From assembly GCA_019244295.1 (NCBI GenBank), contig JAFASX010000151.1, forward strand, positions 1 to 49,821: a DNA stretch of 49,821 nucleotides, written 5' to 3'. Under the pieces are notes generated by a model. That model saw nothing but the letters and a program-made list of their open reading frames with translations, was not told the origin of the DNA and made no database searches. Positions 15,059-22,866 of this stretch are shown one piece after another. Both the position numbers and the translations under genes were made by a program. The first letter of the stretch is position 1, and each line of letters opens with the position of its first letter. Source of the stretch: Pseudonocardia sp. Lineage in GTDB: Bacteria; Actinomycetota; Actinomycetes; Mycobacteriales; Pseudonocardiaceae.

Positions 15059-16627
15059 TCAATCCAGGTAGTCGCGCAGCACCTGGGAGCGGGACGGGTG
15101 GCGCAGCTTGGACATGGTCTTCGACTCGATCTGGCGGATCCGCTCGCGGGTGACGCCGTAAACCTGGCCGATCTCGTCCAGGGTGCGAGGTTGGCCGTCG
15201 GTGAGGCCGAACCGCAGCCGGACCACCCCGGCCTCCCGCTCGGACAGCGTGGCGAGCACGGATTGCAGCTGGTCCTGTAGGAGCGTGAACGACACCGCGT
15301 CCACGGCCACCACGGCCTCGGAGTCCTCAATGAAATCGCCGAGCTGGCTGTCGCCCTCATCACCGATGGTCTGATCGAGGCTGATAGGTTCCCGGGCGTA
15401 CTGCTGGATCTCCAGTACTTTCTCCGGGGTGATGTCCATCTCCTTGGCGAGCTCCTCCGGGGTGGGCTCGCGGCCAAGATCTTGCAGCAGCTCACGCTGG
15501 ATCCGGCCGAGCTTGTTGATGACCTCGACCATGTGCACCGGGATACGGATAGTGCGGGCCTGATCCGCCATCGCTCTGGTGATGGCCTGCCGGATCCACC
15601 ACGTGGCATAGGTGGAGAACTTGTACCCTTTGGTGTAGTCGAACTTCTCGACCGCGCGGATCAAGCCGAGGTTGCCCTCCTGTATCAGATCCAGGAACGC
15701 CATGCCGCGACCGGTGTAGCGTTTCGCCAGCGAGACGACTAGCCGAAGGTTGGCCTCTAGCAGGTGGTTCTTGGCGCGTTCACCGTCGCGCACGATCCAG
15801 CGCAGGTCGCGGCGCAGTTGGGGCGAGCTCTTGTCGTTGGCGTCGGAGGTTTTGCGCAGCCGTTCGGCCGCGTAGAGGCCGGCTTCGATGCGCTTGGCTA
15901 ACTCGACCTCTTCCTCCGCGTTGAGCAGGGCGACTTTGCCGATCTGCTTGAGGTAAGCCCGGACCGAATCGGCCGATGCGGTCAGCTCGGCGTCTTTGCG
16001 CGCTTGCCGCAGCGCCTCGGACTCTTCCTCGTCCCAGATGAAGTCGCCTGACTTGCGCGCGGTGGGCGGCATGTCCCTGGTCGACTCGGGCCCTTCCTCG
16101 TCCTCATCGTCCTCGATGGCCGATGCGGCCGTGATGACCGCCGGAGTGATGTCCGTGGGGTCGTCGTCGAGCCCGACGTCGGCGACGTCCGCCTCGACGT
16201 CGGCGAGATCGTCCACATCCGGGCTGGCGGCGTCGAGATCGAGATCCTCCGCATCGATCAGCTCGGGCTCGTCGCCAAGGTCCTCAATGATCACCTTGGT
16301 TGGCTTGCTGGCGGGTGCGCTGCTTTTCGTCGGGGCGGCTTTGCCCGCGCCACGTGACCGACTGGTCGTCTTAGGCTGGGCGGGCGTCTTATTTTGAGCG
16401 GCCGCCTTGGCGGGAGCGGCGGTCTTGGGCTGGGCGGCCGCCTGGGGGGGAGTAGCGGTCTTGGGCTGGGCGGCCGCCTGGGGGGGAGTAGCAGTCTTGG
16501 GCTGGGCGGCCGGCTTAGGGGCGCCCGTTTTGGGCTCAGCCGCCGAGGATCGTCGGGACCGTCGCGCGGGGGCGGCGTTGCCCGTCGCTGTTGATGCCGG
16601 CTTGGTTACAGGTTCTACGGCTGCCAC
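15059..16627 (-). CDS. sigA: Principal RNA polymerase sigma factor SigA (RpoD/HrdB)
   Basis: A 522-residue primary sigma factor (start GTG 16627 with AAAGGG 6 nt upstream). The first about 200 residues are low-complexity: basic Pro/Ala/Lys repeats with [12 protein letters not shown] units, then an acidic stretch ([19 protein letters not shown]). Region 1.2 contains [20 protein letters not shown], region 2 [34 protein letters not shown] and [17 protein letters not shown], region 3 [17 protein letters not shown], and region 4 ends [18 protein letters not shown] and [15 protein letters not shown]. This is the housekeeping sigma factor and essential in relatives. The N-terminal repeats differ from typical homologues. 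Confidence 0.95.
   Translation of the reverse strand: MAAVEPVTKPASTATGNAAPARRSRRSSAAEPKTGAPKPAAQPKTATPPQAAAQPKTATPPQAAAQPKTAAPAKAAAQNKTPAQPKTTSRSRGAGKAAPTKSSAPASKPTKVIIEDLGDEPELIDAEDLDLDAASPDVDDLADVEADVADVGLDDDPTDITPAVITAASAIEDDEDEEGPESTRDMPPTARKSGDFIWDEEESEALRQARKDAELTASADSVRAYLKQIGKVALLNAEEEVELAKRIEAGLYAAERLRKTSDANDKSSPQLRRDLRWIVRDGERAKNHLLEANLRLVVSLAKRYTGRGMAFLDLIQEGNLGLIRAVEKFDYTKGYKFSTYATWWIRQAITRAMADQARTIRIPVHMVEVINKLGRIQRELLQDLGREPTPEELAKEMDITPEKVLEIQQYAREPISLDQTIGDEGDSQLGDFIEDSEAVVAVDAVSFTLLQDQLQSVLATLSEREAGVVRLRFGLTDGQPRTLDEIGQVYGVTRERIRQIESKTMSKLRHPSRSQVLRDYLD
16419..16512. repeat. 36-bp tandem repeat inside sigA region 1.1
   Basis: Two identical 36-bp units (16419-16454, 16455-16490) and a partial third with one change encode the repeated [12 protein letters not shown] block. 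The repeat keeps the reading frame. Confidence 0.9.
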
Positions 16628-16962
16628 TGCGGCCCTTTCGCGACGTTTTCTGCTCTGCGAGCGATATTCCGAATCGGTCCGGTTGCCCTCAGCATGGCGG
16701 TAGCCCGCCGTGGCGCACCATGCAAGGCCGTCTCCGGCGGCCAAGGTGTCCGGGGCGGCCGGTGCTCCCGCTGGGTACCCCGACATTGTAACGATGATGC
16801 CCCCAGCTGTGACGTCATCGGTCGCCCAAGCGTTCCTACCACTGTTGTCAGTGTGCGCGGCACGGACCGGATGTGTCGCATGTTGACGCCGAAAGGTCCT
16901 TCACGATGAGGCAAGCGGTCGCCTTCGTAATGTTTTACAGCAGCGCTGTCCGACAATGCTGC

Positions 16963-17595
16963 TCAGCACCGTACGGCGCGGATCTTGGCTAACAGATCAG
17001 GGTCCACCGGCGCCGCGCCGCCGTCCTCGGCCTGCGCGGGAGGGGCGGAGAGTTGCTCCAGCGCCTCCCTGGTCGCCCTAGCCGGGTTGACCTCTCCGAA
17101 GAGTGTGCCGATAGCCACATCGACGCTGTCATCGGTGCGTGTGTCGCGTACCAGCGGAAGGCAGGGCAGCACCAGACCAACGGTGCGCGCCGCCGACGCG
17201 CCGGCCGGTCCGAACCGAATGTTTCCCCGGCAGGTCAGGTTGCCGTCCGGGTAGAGTGGGTCGTTGCTCGGCTCGGCGGCTTCGGCGAAACCCAGCTCCC
17301 CGAGTTGGGTGGCTACCAGACTGGCCTGTCCGCGCTGTCCGCCGCCGTTGAGCACCCTGATGCGTACTGTGTTCGGCGCCGAGGGGGGAACCTGGTCCAG
17401 CGCGGTCGCGGCCAGCGGCTGTTCGCTAGCCGAGTGAGGTGATGGGCAGACCGAACCGGCCGAACCGTTGGGCGCGGCGGACAGCACGGCCCACCAGATG
17501 GCGGTCGCCGCGGCCGCGAGCACCGTGACCAGGAGCGCCGCGGGGCGGGCGGTTCGGCGTCGGTAGGTGGCTGGGCGCCCGAACCAGATGGTCAT
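16963..17595 (-). CDS. cei: Cell envelope integrity protein Cei (LytR C-terminal domain)
   Basis: A 210-residue membrane-anchored protein. A basic N-terminus is followed by one transmembrane helix at about 20-42 (ALLVTVLAAAATAIWWAVL), so the rest is outside the membrane. The LytR_C domain covers about 75-160 (VRIRVLNGGGQRGQASLVA, LGELGFAEA, IRFGPAGASAARTVGLVL). In mycobacteria Cei (Rv2700) supports envelope integrity. Here it lies directly next to sigA, whereas mycobacteria have suhB and ppgK between. It is divergent from the DUF4193 gene. Confidence 0.85.
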   Translation of the reverse strand: MTIWFGRPATYRRRTARPAALLVTVLAAAATAIWWAVLSAAPNGSAGSVCPSPHSASEQPLAATALDQVPPSAPNTVRIRVLNGGGQRGQASLVATQLGELGFAEAAEPSNDPLYPDGNLTCRGNIRFGPAGASAARTVGLVLPCLPLVRDTRTDDSVDVAIGTLFGEVNPARATREALEQLSAPPAQAEDGGAAPVDPDLLAKIRAVRC

Positions 17596-17878
17596 GGGTG
17601 GTTCTTCGTGGGCGGCGTGAGCCGAGGGATTGGCGCGGTGCGGACCTGGGTCACATGTTTCACTCTAATGCGGGTGTTGTTACCGCTTATTTGACGCGCG
17701 GTGGGGCAGCGTTGCCGGCCTCGCTGAGCTACCCTGTGCGGCCAGACGAACTGACGTGTCGTTTCAACGGCGCTCGGTCGGAATGAGATGCGCGTCACTG
17801 TCGACGGCGGGCACAAACGGTCGGATTGGGACGTTGTGCTGCGGCACGACATGGAGATTTATTGTAAGGGTGGGAGCA

Positions 17879-18178
17879 ATGGCGACTGACTATGACGCAC
17901 CTCGCCGCAACGAGACCGACGAGATGGCGGAGGACTCGCTCGAGGAACTCAAGGCGCGTCGGAACGAGGCGCAGTCCGCTGTTGTGGACGTGGACGAGTC
18001 GGACACGGCCGAGAGCTTCGAGCTGCCCGGCGCGGATCTATCCGGTGAAGAACTGACCGTGAAGGTATTGCCCAAGCAAGCCGACGAGTTCACCTGCTCG
18101 AGCTGTTTCCTGGTGATCCACCGCAGCCGGCTGGCCGCGCATCACAATGGACGGCCCGTCTGCCGCGACTGCGCATGA
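17879..18178 (+). CDS. DUF4193 protein
   Basis: A 99-residue soluble protein of the DUF4193 family, conserved in actinobacteria between cei and DUF3093. The N-terminal two thirds is acidic and helical (EDSLEELKARRNEAQSAV, DVDESDTAESFELPGADL). The C-terminus has FTCSSCFLVIHRSRLA and VCRDCA, a four-cysteine zinc-ribbon-like end. ATG 17879 follows GGGTGGGAG. Function unknown. The 283-bp gap before it holds the divergent promoters of this gene and cei. Confidence 0.9.
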   Translation: MATDYDAPRRNETDEMAEDSLEELKARRNEAQSAVVDVDESDTAESFELPGADLSGEELTVKVLPKQADEFTCSSCFLVIHRSRLAAHHNGRPVCRDCA

Positions 18179-18195
18179 GTTGAGTTGAGTTGAGT
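18176..18195. repeat. Pentanucleotide repeat TGAGT x4 at the DUF4193 stop
   Basis: Four TGAGT units start with the DUF4193 stop codon itself (TGA 18176-18178). The repeat places further stops in other frames. It lies between two convergent genes. Confidence 0.9.
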
Positions 18196-18208
18196 GGACG
18201 TGCGTGAG

Positions 18209-18721
18209 CTACTCGCGTGGGCCCGAGTTGGCCTGCTCAAGTAGCTCTCGCAGGCGTTCTGGGCGCCGCACGCTGAACAGCCAGTAGGGCGTTGGGTCGG
18301 CCGGATCGGCCACGGTGATCCGCAGCATCGGTGCGACCCATGGTCGGTGCACGAGATAGGCGGCCGGATCGAAGTTGGGCCCGAGCGCCAGCTGTTTGTC
18401 CCGTGCGGCTATTTGCTCGACCGCACCGATGTACTCGACGGGCAGCCGCGCCGATCCGGCCTGCAGTGACCGCTTGCCGCCGTCGTCGAGCAGGGTAATC
18501 CGGGTGGCGCCTAGCCGGTACAGCCCGAGCGCGACCAACGGTGCCAAAACGGCGACGGACAGCCAGGTTGGCACTTCTGGATGACCCAAATGCACCTCGT
18601 AGACCACCAAACAGACCAGTCCTACCGCGGGTAGCCACCACCACCACGGTACGGACAACCGCTCGTCAAATGGCCGGGCACCGGAAGGCGCAGAGCGAGC
18701 AGCGCGTCGGGGTTGCTTCAC
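18209..18721 (-). CDS. DUF3093 membrane protein
   Basis: A 170-residue membrane protein of the DUF3093 family. After [19 protein letters not shown] two hydrophobic helices span about 28-65, then a cytosolic domain follows ([56 protein letters not shown]). The YLVHRPWV and YWLFSVRRP segments are the conserved marks. It is divergent from dut by 24 bp. Function unknown. Confidence 0.9.
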   Translation of the reverse strand: MKQPRRAARSAPSGARPFDERLSVPWWWWLPAVGLVCLVVYEVHLGHPEVPTWLSVAVLAPLVALGLYRLGATRITLLDDGGKRSLQAGSARLPVEYIGAVEQIAARDKQLALGPNFDPAAYLVHRPWVAPMLRITVADPADPTPYWLFSVRRPERLRELLEQANSGPRE

Positions 18722-18745
18722 CAGCCCAGGGTAATCTCGCCGGCC

Positions 18746-19231
18746 GTGGCTGGCCGTGACGGACCGCGGGTGCTACTGACCCGGGTTGACCCGGATATTC
18801 CAATCCCCGCCTATGCCCACCCGGGAGACGCTGGTGTCGATCTGGTGACCGTCAGCGACATTGAGCTCGCGCCCGGTCAGCGGGTGGTCGTGGGCACTGG
18901 GTTGGCGATTGCGCTTCCCTACGGCTACGCGGCGTTCATACACCCCCGGTCTGGGCTGGCTGCCCGAGCCGGGCTCAGCGTTATCAACGCGCCGGGCACG
19001 GTAGACGCGGGTTATCGGGGCGAGATTCAGGTGTGCCTGGTCAACCACGATTCACGGGAGCCCGTCCGGCTGCGCCGGGGTGACCGGATCGCTCAGCTGG
19101 TTGTCCAGCGGGTAGAGCAAGTGCGTTTCGAGGAGGTCGCCGAGTTGCCGGCGTCCGCGCGGGGGACAAACGGGTACGGCTCGACCGGGCTCGCTACACC
19201 GTCCGGTCCAGGCATGGGTGGTGATCGCTAA
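18746..19231 (+). CDS. dut: Deoxyuridine 5'-triphosphate nucleotidohydrolase (dUTPase)
   Basis: A 161-residue trimeric dUTPase that converts dUTP to dUMP and pyrophosphate, keeping uracil out of DNA and feeding dTMP synthesis. All five motifs are present: [38 protein letters not shown] and [10 protein letters not shown], the last being the mobile C-terminal arm. Start GTG 18746. The stop codon is followed immediately by the GTG of the DUF3710 gene, so the two are in one operon. Confidence 0.95.
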   Translation: MAGRDGPRVLLTRVDPDIPIPAYAHPGDAGVDLVTVSDIELAPGQRVVVGTGLAIALPYGYAAFIHPRSGLAARAGLSVINAPGTVDAGYRGEIQVCLVNHDSREPVRLRRGDRIAQLVVQRVEQVRFEEVAELPASARGTNGYGSTGLATPSGPGMGGDR

Positions 19232-20608
19232 GTGCACGGACGTCTCAATAGTGAGGCCGAACGCGGCGAACCGCGGTCTGTCGCGCCGGTGCGTTCCTCG
19301 GCCGCGCGCGATAGGGGTGGCGCACGCATGTTCGAGGGCCCCTTCGACTCCGGGGATCCGGTGCTTGAGGGGCTGGAGGAGCCGCCAGGATGCGTCGACT
19401 TCGGCTCACTGCGGATCCCGATGCCGGCCGGGGCCCAGCTGCAAGTGGAGAGCGGCTCCGGCGAGCTGCTGCGCGCGGTGCATGTGTTGGTGCCAGCTGG
19501 GCGGGTCAGCCTGAGCGCGCTGGCCGCACCGCGATCTAGCCCGCTGTGGCGTGGGCTCGCCGGAGAGATCGCCGACTCGCTTGCTGGTGAAGGCGCCAGG
19601 GTGCGCACTGAGTGGGGTCAATGGGGCCGCGAGGTTGAGGCTGGGTCCGGTGGCGCGCTGTCCCGATTCATCGGGGTGGACGGTCCGCGCTGGATGCTGT
19701 ACGGAGTTGCCACTGGTCCGGCCGACGGCGCGGCGGAGCTGGCCGAGACGCTGCGCGCAATGATGGGGGGCACCGTGGTGCGGCGGGGCGTCGAACCGTT
19801 GCCGGTCAAGACCGTGCTTCCGCTGAGGTTGCCGGAGCACCTCGAAGAACGGATGGCGCTCGCCCTGGAAGCGGCGGCTCAGCAGGAGGTGACTCAGCAA
19901 GATGCGCCGCCGCCACCGCGCCGGCCGGTTCCGCCGTGTCGCTCATCGTCCCCACCGGTTATGCGCACGAGCCCGCCCTCTGCCGGCCAACCAGCCAACC
20001 AGCGGCCGGCTGCGGCGGGACCATGTCGGCTGCCCGCGCCGGAGCCTCGGTCGGAGCTTCGGCCGGAGTCACCGCGGCGTGGCCAAGACTCGACTCGCCG
20101 GAAGTGGGAGCAGGACACCTTGCCCCACGGGTATCTGGCGCGAGCCAGCTCAGCGGAGGCCACCGGTGAGTTGCCTCGTGTTTCCCAGGAGGAGAGCTGG
20201 TCGTCGGCCAAGCCCGCGGTCGGTGCCGATCAGATGGGCCACCAGCCAGCGTGGGCGCTGCTGGAGCAAGCTTTGACATTCTGGCCGGATGAGCGGTTCG
20301 CGTCGGCGCCCGACGTCGTTCCGTTGCCGCCGGACCGGGGCGCGCTCGACGTCCCGTTGCCGCCGGACCGGGGCGCGCTCGACGATGCTCGGCCCGCGCG
20401 GCCCGAGCCGTTGACTGACCTGTTTGCCCCGGCAGCGACAGCCGACGACGCGGCGGGGGAATCGGCGGGGGAATCGTGGCCGCGAACCGAGACCGACAGG
20501 CTCAACGGCACCGAGGCCCTTCACCTCGCGTTGATCAACGACTCGGCGGCGACTCGGGATTGGCGGGCCAATGCCGACCGTCGAGGTCGTCACCGCAGGT
20601 CCGGCTGA
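19232..20608 (+). CDS. DUF3710 protein with Pro-rich tail
   Basis: A 458-residue protein. The DUF3710 domain occupies about 35-220 (FEGPFDSGDP, CVDFGSLRIPMP, WRGLAGEIADSLAGEGARVR, FIGVDGPRWMLYGVATGP). The remaining 240 residues are a low-complexity Pro/Arg/Ser-rich tail much longer than in mycobacterial homologues and containing an 11-residue duplication (VPLPPDRGALD). The GTG start abuts the dut stop codon, implying translational coupling. The last 74 bp overlap the convergent hydrolase gene. Function unknown. Confidence 0.85.
   Translation: MHGRLNSEAERGEPRSVAPVRSSAARDRGGARMFEGPFDSGDPVLEGLEEPPGCVDFGSLRIPMPAGAQLQVESGSGELLRAVHVLVPAGRVSLSALAAPRSSPLWRGLAGEIADSLAGEGARVRTEWGQWGREVEAGSGGALSRFIGVDGPRWMLYGVATGPADGAAELAETLRAMMGGTVVRRGVEPLPVKTVLPLRLPEHLEERMALALEAAAQQEVTQQDAPPPPRRPVPPCRSSSPPVMRTSPPSAGQPANQRPAAAGPCRLPAPEPRSELRPESPRRGQDSTRRKWEQDTLPHGYLARASSAEATGELPRVSQEESWSSAKPAVGADQMGHQPAWALLEQALTFWPDERFASAPDVVPLPPDRGALDVPLPPDRGALDDARPARPEPLTDLFAPAATADDAAGESAGESWPRTETDRLNGTEALHLALINDSAATRDWRANADRRGRHRRSG
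20318..20383. repeat. 33-bp in-frame tandem duplication in the DUF3710 gene
   Basis: Units 20318-20350 and 20351-20383 differ only by T/C in the third base and both encode VPLPPDRGALD. Confidence 0.95.
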
Positions 20609-21467
20609 CCGCTCGGCCGCGCCGCCCGGCTCCGCCCGGCGTGCCGCCGGTCACTGTGCCATGCGGGTACGCGCAGCGCACGGCCGGCCCGTGCGCTGCG
20701 CGCAGCCACGCCAGGGTGGCGGCTCGGCCGAGCACCGCTCGGTCGCGTCCGATCGCGGCCAACGTGGTGGTGACCAGCTCGGCGTGAGGGAGCAGGGCAC
20801 GCCAGCGCTGGGCCACCGCGAGTGGATGGATCGGATCGTCGCGCAGTCCGACGAGGCCGACCGGTACGGACACGGTGGCCAGCTCTTGCTCCGTCGGGCC
20901 GGGTGCCGTTGAGGCCGTCTCCAGCGCGTCCGCCAGCGAGTCCCCGTGCCGAGCCCAGGCCCTCGCGAGCTCGTCACCCAACCATCCCGGGGTACGGGCC
21001 CTGGCGTGGGCCAGCGTAATCGGCAGGCCTTGCCTGCGTAACCGCGCGGAGGTGGCCGCGGCCGCCAGCGCCGCTGGTGCTTGGCCCGCCGGTCCGGTCC
21101 ACGCTGGCAAGGCAAGCAGGAGCCCGGCCGGCCCGGCAAGCCCATGCCTCGCGCGGTGCGCGGCCCAGCGCACCGCCACCTGCGCGCCCAGGGACACCCC
21201 GCCGATCACTAGTGGAGTGTTCTTTTCGGCGTCCGCCGCTGTGTCCATTTCGGCCGCTGTGTCCATTTCGGCGTCCAGCGCCGCGAGGTAGCCCGCTACC
21301 ACCCCCGTGCCCGGGCACGGCCGGGGCGCCACCAACCGCAGCCCGAACGCCTCGAGCGGTGCGCGGAATGCCACCTCGATGAACACCTCATCCGAGCCGC
21401 CGCCGGGCAACAACAGCGCTGTTCGTCCGAGCCCCGGGAGCGGGCGGGCGCGATCAACTGTTCGCAT
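20535..21467 (-). CDS. Alpha/beta hydrolase (Rv2695-like)
   Basis: A 310-residue protein of the alpha/beta hydrolase fold. The nucleophile elbow is GVSLG (about 92-96) after PLVIGG, and an acid-loop segment VPVGLVGLRDDPIHPL with Asp/His is present near 200-220. The position between DUF3710 and the OB-fold protein matches the mycobacterial order. An 18-bp tandem duplication in the codons DTAAEM DTAA lies before the elbow. The C-terminal 40 residues are Gly/Arg-rich and overlap the end of the DUF3710 gene, so a shorter native protein would not be surprising. Substrate unknown. Confidence 0.8.
   Translation of the reverse strand: MRTVDRARPLPGLGRTALLLPGGGSDEVFIEVAFRAPLEAFGLRLVAPRPCPGTGVVAGYLAALDAEMDTAAEMDTAADAEKNTPLVIGGVSLGAQVAVRWAAHRARHGLAGPAGLLLALPAWTGPAGQAPAALAAAATSARLRRQGLPITLAHARARTPGWLGDELARAWARHGDSLADALETASTAPGPTEQELATVSVPVGLVGLRDDPIHPLAVAQRWRALLPHAELVTTTLAAIGRDRAVLGRAATLAWLRAAHGPAVRCAYPHGTVTGGTPGGAGRRGRAVSRTCGDDLDGRHWPANPESPPSR
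21235..21270. repeat. 18-bp perfect tandem duplication inside the hydrolase gene
   Basis: GCCGCTGTGTCCATTTCG occurs twice in a row (21235-21252, 21253-21270), adding a repeated EMDTAA-type hexapeptide in frame. Confidence 0.95.
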
Positions 21468-21566
21468 AATCTCTGGTGCCTCGCTGTCACGGATTGAGTT
21501 CGCCGAGTTATGGTTAGCTCAGCCACTCGCGGACGAGCGGCTGGTCACGCACTTCAGGGAGAGGGC

Positions 21567-21944
21567 ATGGGACCCACCGATGGTGGCCTTCTCAAGCGCA
21601 TCATCCACCGGCTCACTTCCGACGTTGAGGATCTTGATGCTGATGATCTGTCCCGGGATACCGAGCTAGCCGGGGCGCGGCACGCGAGTGACTGCCGGCG
21701 CGGGGAGGAGGTGACGGTGGTGGGTAGGCTGCGCTCCGTGGAACTCTCCCCTAAGGACGCGGCCGCCACACTGGAGGCCGAGCTGTTCGACGGCACCGAA
21801 GGCATCACCCTGATCTGGGTGGGGCGACGCCGAATTCCGGGTATCGAGCCCGGTCGGCGAATCAAGGTACGCGGCCGGCTGGCTCTGCGCCAAGGCCGCA
21901 AGGTGTTGTACAACCCGTACTACGAGCTGCGGCAGGCTTCATGA
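21567..21944 (+). CDS. OB-fold nucleic-acid-binding protein (Rv2694-like)
   Basis: A 125-residue soluble protein. The N-terminal helix carries KRIIHRLTSDVEDLDADDL, then an OB-fold follows: GEEVTVVGRLRSVELSPK, ATLEAELFDGTEGITLIWVG, RRRIPGIEPGRRIKVRGRL and KVLYNPYYEL. Such a fold suggests binding of single-stranded nucleic acid, but this is inference. ATG 21567 follows GGGAGAGGG. The stop overlaps the start of the DUF3159 gene (ATGA). Confidence 0.85.
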   Translation: MGPTDGGLLKRIIHRLTSDVEDLDADDLSRDTELAGARHASDCRRGEEVTVVGRLRSVELSPKDAAATLEAELFDGTEGITLIWVGRRRIPGIEPGRRIKVRGRLALRQGRKVLYNPYYELRQAS

Positions 21945-22687
21945 CGGGTCCGCGTGTGTACTCGGACGACCAGTCCCGCCCAGCCGCCCCCGCCTCGGAT
22001 ACCGTCCCGGCGGAATCCACCGAGGTGATCGAGCGAGCCAAGCCGACCGAGTCGGCGCGGCCCGAGCGGCCCCGGCAGCAGTGCGTCCTCGATCAGCTCG
22101 GCGGATTGCCCGGCATCATCTACTCCATCGTCCCCGTGCTGGCTTTCGTTGTGGTCAATGCGTTAACTTCGCTGGTGCCAGCAGTGGTCACCGCGATTGT
22201 GGTCGCTCTCGCGATCGTGCTATGGCAGTTGCTGCGCCGGGAGCCGTTGCGGCCGGCCGTGTCGGGGCTATTCGCGGTTGGGGTCTGCGCGTTCATCGCC
22301 TATCGCACCGGCCAGGCGAAAGGTTTTTTCCTGGCTGGTATCTGGTACAGCGCCGTGGCTTGTGCCGCATTCACGATCTCGGTACTGGTCCGCTGGCCGC
22401 TGGCTGGGGTGATCTGGCACGGCATTAACGGCGACAGCCATAACTGGCGTGCGCAGCGCGGGCTAGTGCGTGCTTACAGCTTGGCCACCCTGCTGTGGGC
22501 GCTGATGTTCGGCGGGCGGTTCGTCGTGCAGCAGTGGCTTTACAACAATGACCAGACGGGTTGGCTGGCGGTCGCTCGAATTGGCATGGGGCTTCCGTTG
22601 ACCGGACTCGCGGTGCTGGGCACCATATGGGCGGTGCGGCGGGCGCGGCGACAACGGACCAGCGCGGCTCCCGCTGTTACTGACTAG
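21941..22687 (+). CDS. DUF3159 membrane protein
   Basis: A 248-residue membrane protein of DUF3159. A hydrophilic N-terminus of about 50 residues precedes LDQLGGLPGIIYSIVPVLAF and five to six transmembrane helices, with the conserved RREPLRPAVSGLFAVGVCAF, AYRTGQAKGFFLAGIWYSA and YLNN-like WLYNNDQTGWLAVARIGMG. Start overlaps the preceding gene by 4 bp, so the two are coupled. Function unknown; widely conserved next to the ceoBC genes. Confidence 0.9.
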   Translation: MTGPRVYSDDQSRPAAPASDTVPAESTEVIERAKPTESARPERPRQQCVLDQLGGLPGIIYSIVPVLAFVVVNALTSLVPAVVTAIVVALAIVLWQLLRREPLRPAVSGLFAVGVCAFIAYRTGQAKGFFLAGIWYSAVACAAFTISVLVRWPLAGVIWHGINGDSHNWRAQRGLVRAYSLATLLWALMFGGRFVVQQWLYNNDQTGWLAVARIGMGLPLTGLAVLGTIWAVRRARRQRTSAAPAVTD

Positions 22688-22802
22688 TCGCGGACCAGCA
22701 AGCGTCGCCCCGACCGGCTATCGCTCAATTCGGCGAGAGCTCCGCTGCGGCCAGCTGATTTGAAGTATGGTCGCCGATACCGTGAGTTGAGTACATGCCC
22801 GT

Positions 22803-22836
22803 CTTGACACACGACAGTGCTTGACACACGACAGTG
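22803..22836. repeat. Tandem 17-bp direct repeat in the multicopper oxidase promoter
   Basis: CTTGACACACGACAGTG occurs twice without a gap (22803-22819, 22820-22836). Each unit holds a TTGACA hexamer. Only the second is correctly spaced to a -10 box, so the first may act as part of a regulator site. Confidence 0.9.
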
Positions 22837-22849
22837 TAGGCCCCATATA
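22821..22849 (+). promoter_or_regulatory. Promoter of the multicopper oxidase gene
   Basis: TTGACA (22821-22826), 17 nt, then CATATA (22844-22849) lie just before the GAGGG ribosome site and ATG at 22867. This is an unusually consensus-like promoter for the window. Confidence 0.6.
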
Positions 22850-22866
22850 AGGATGTGAGGGCAACG

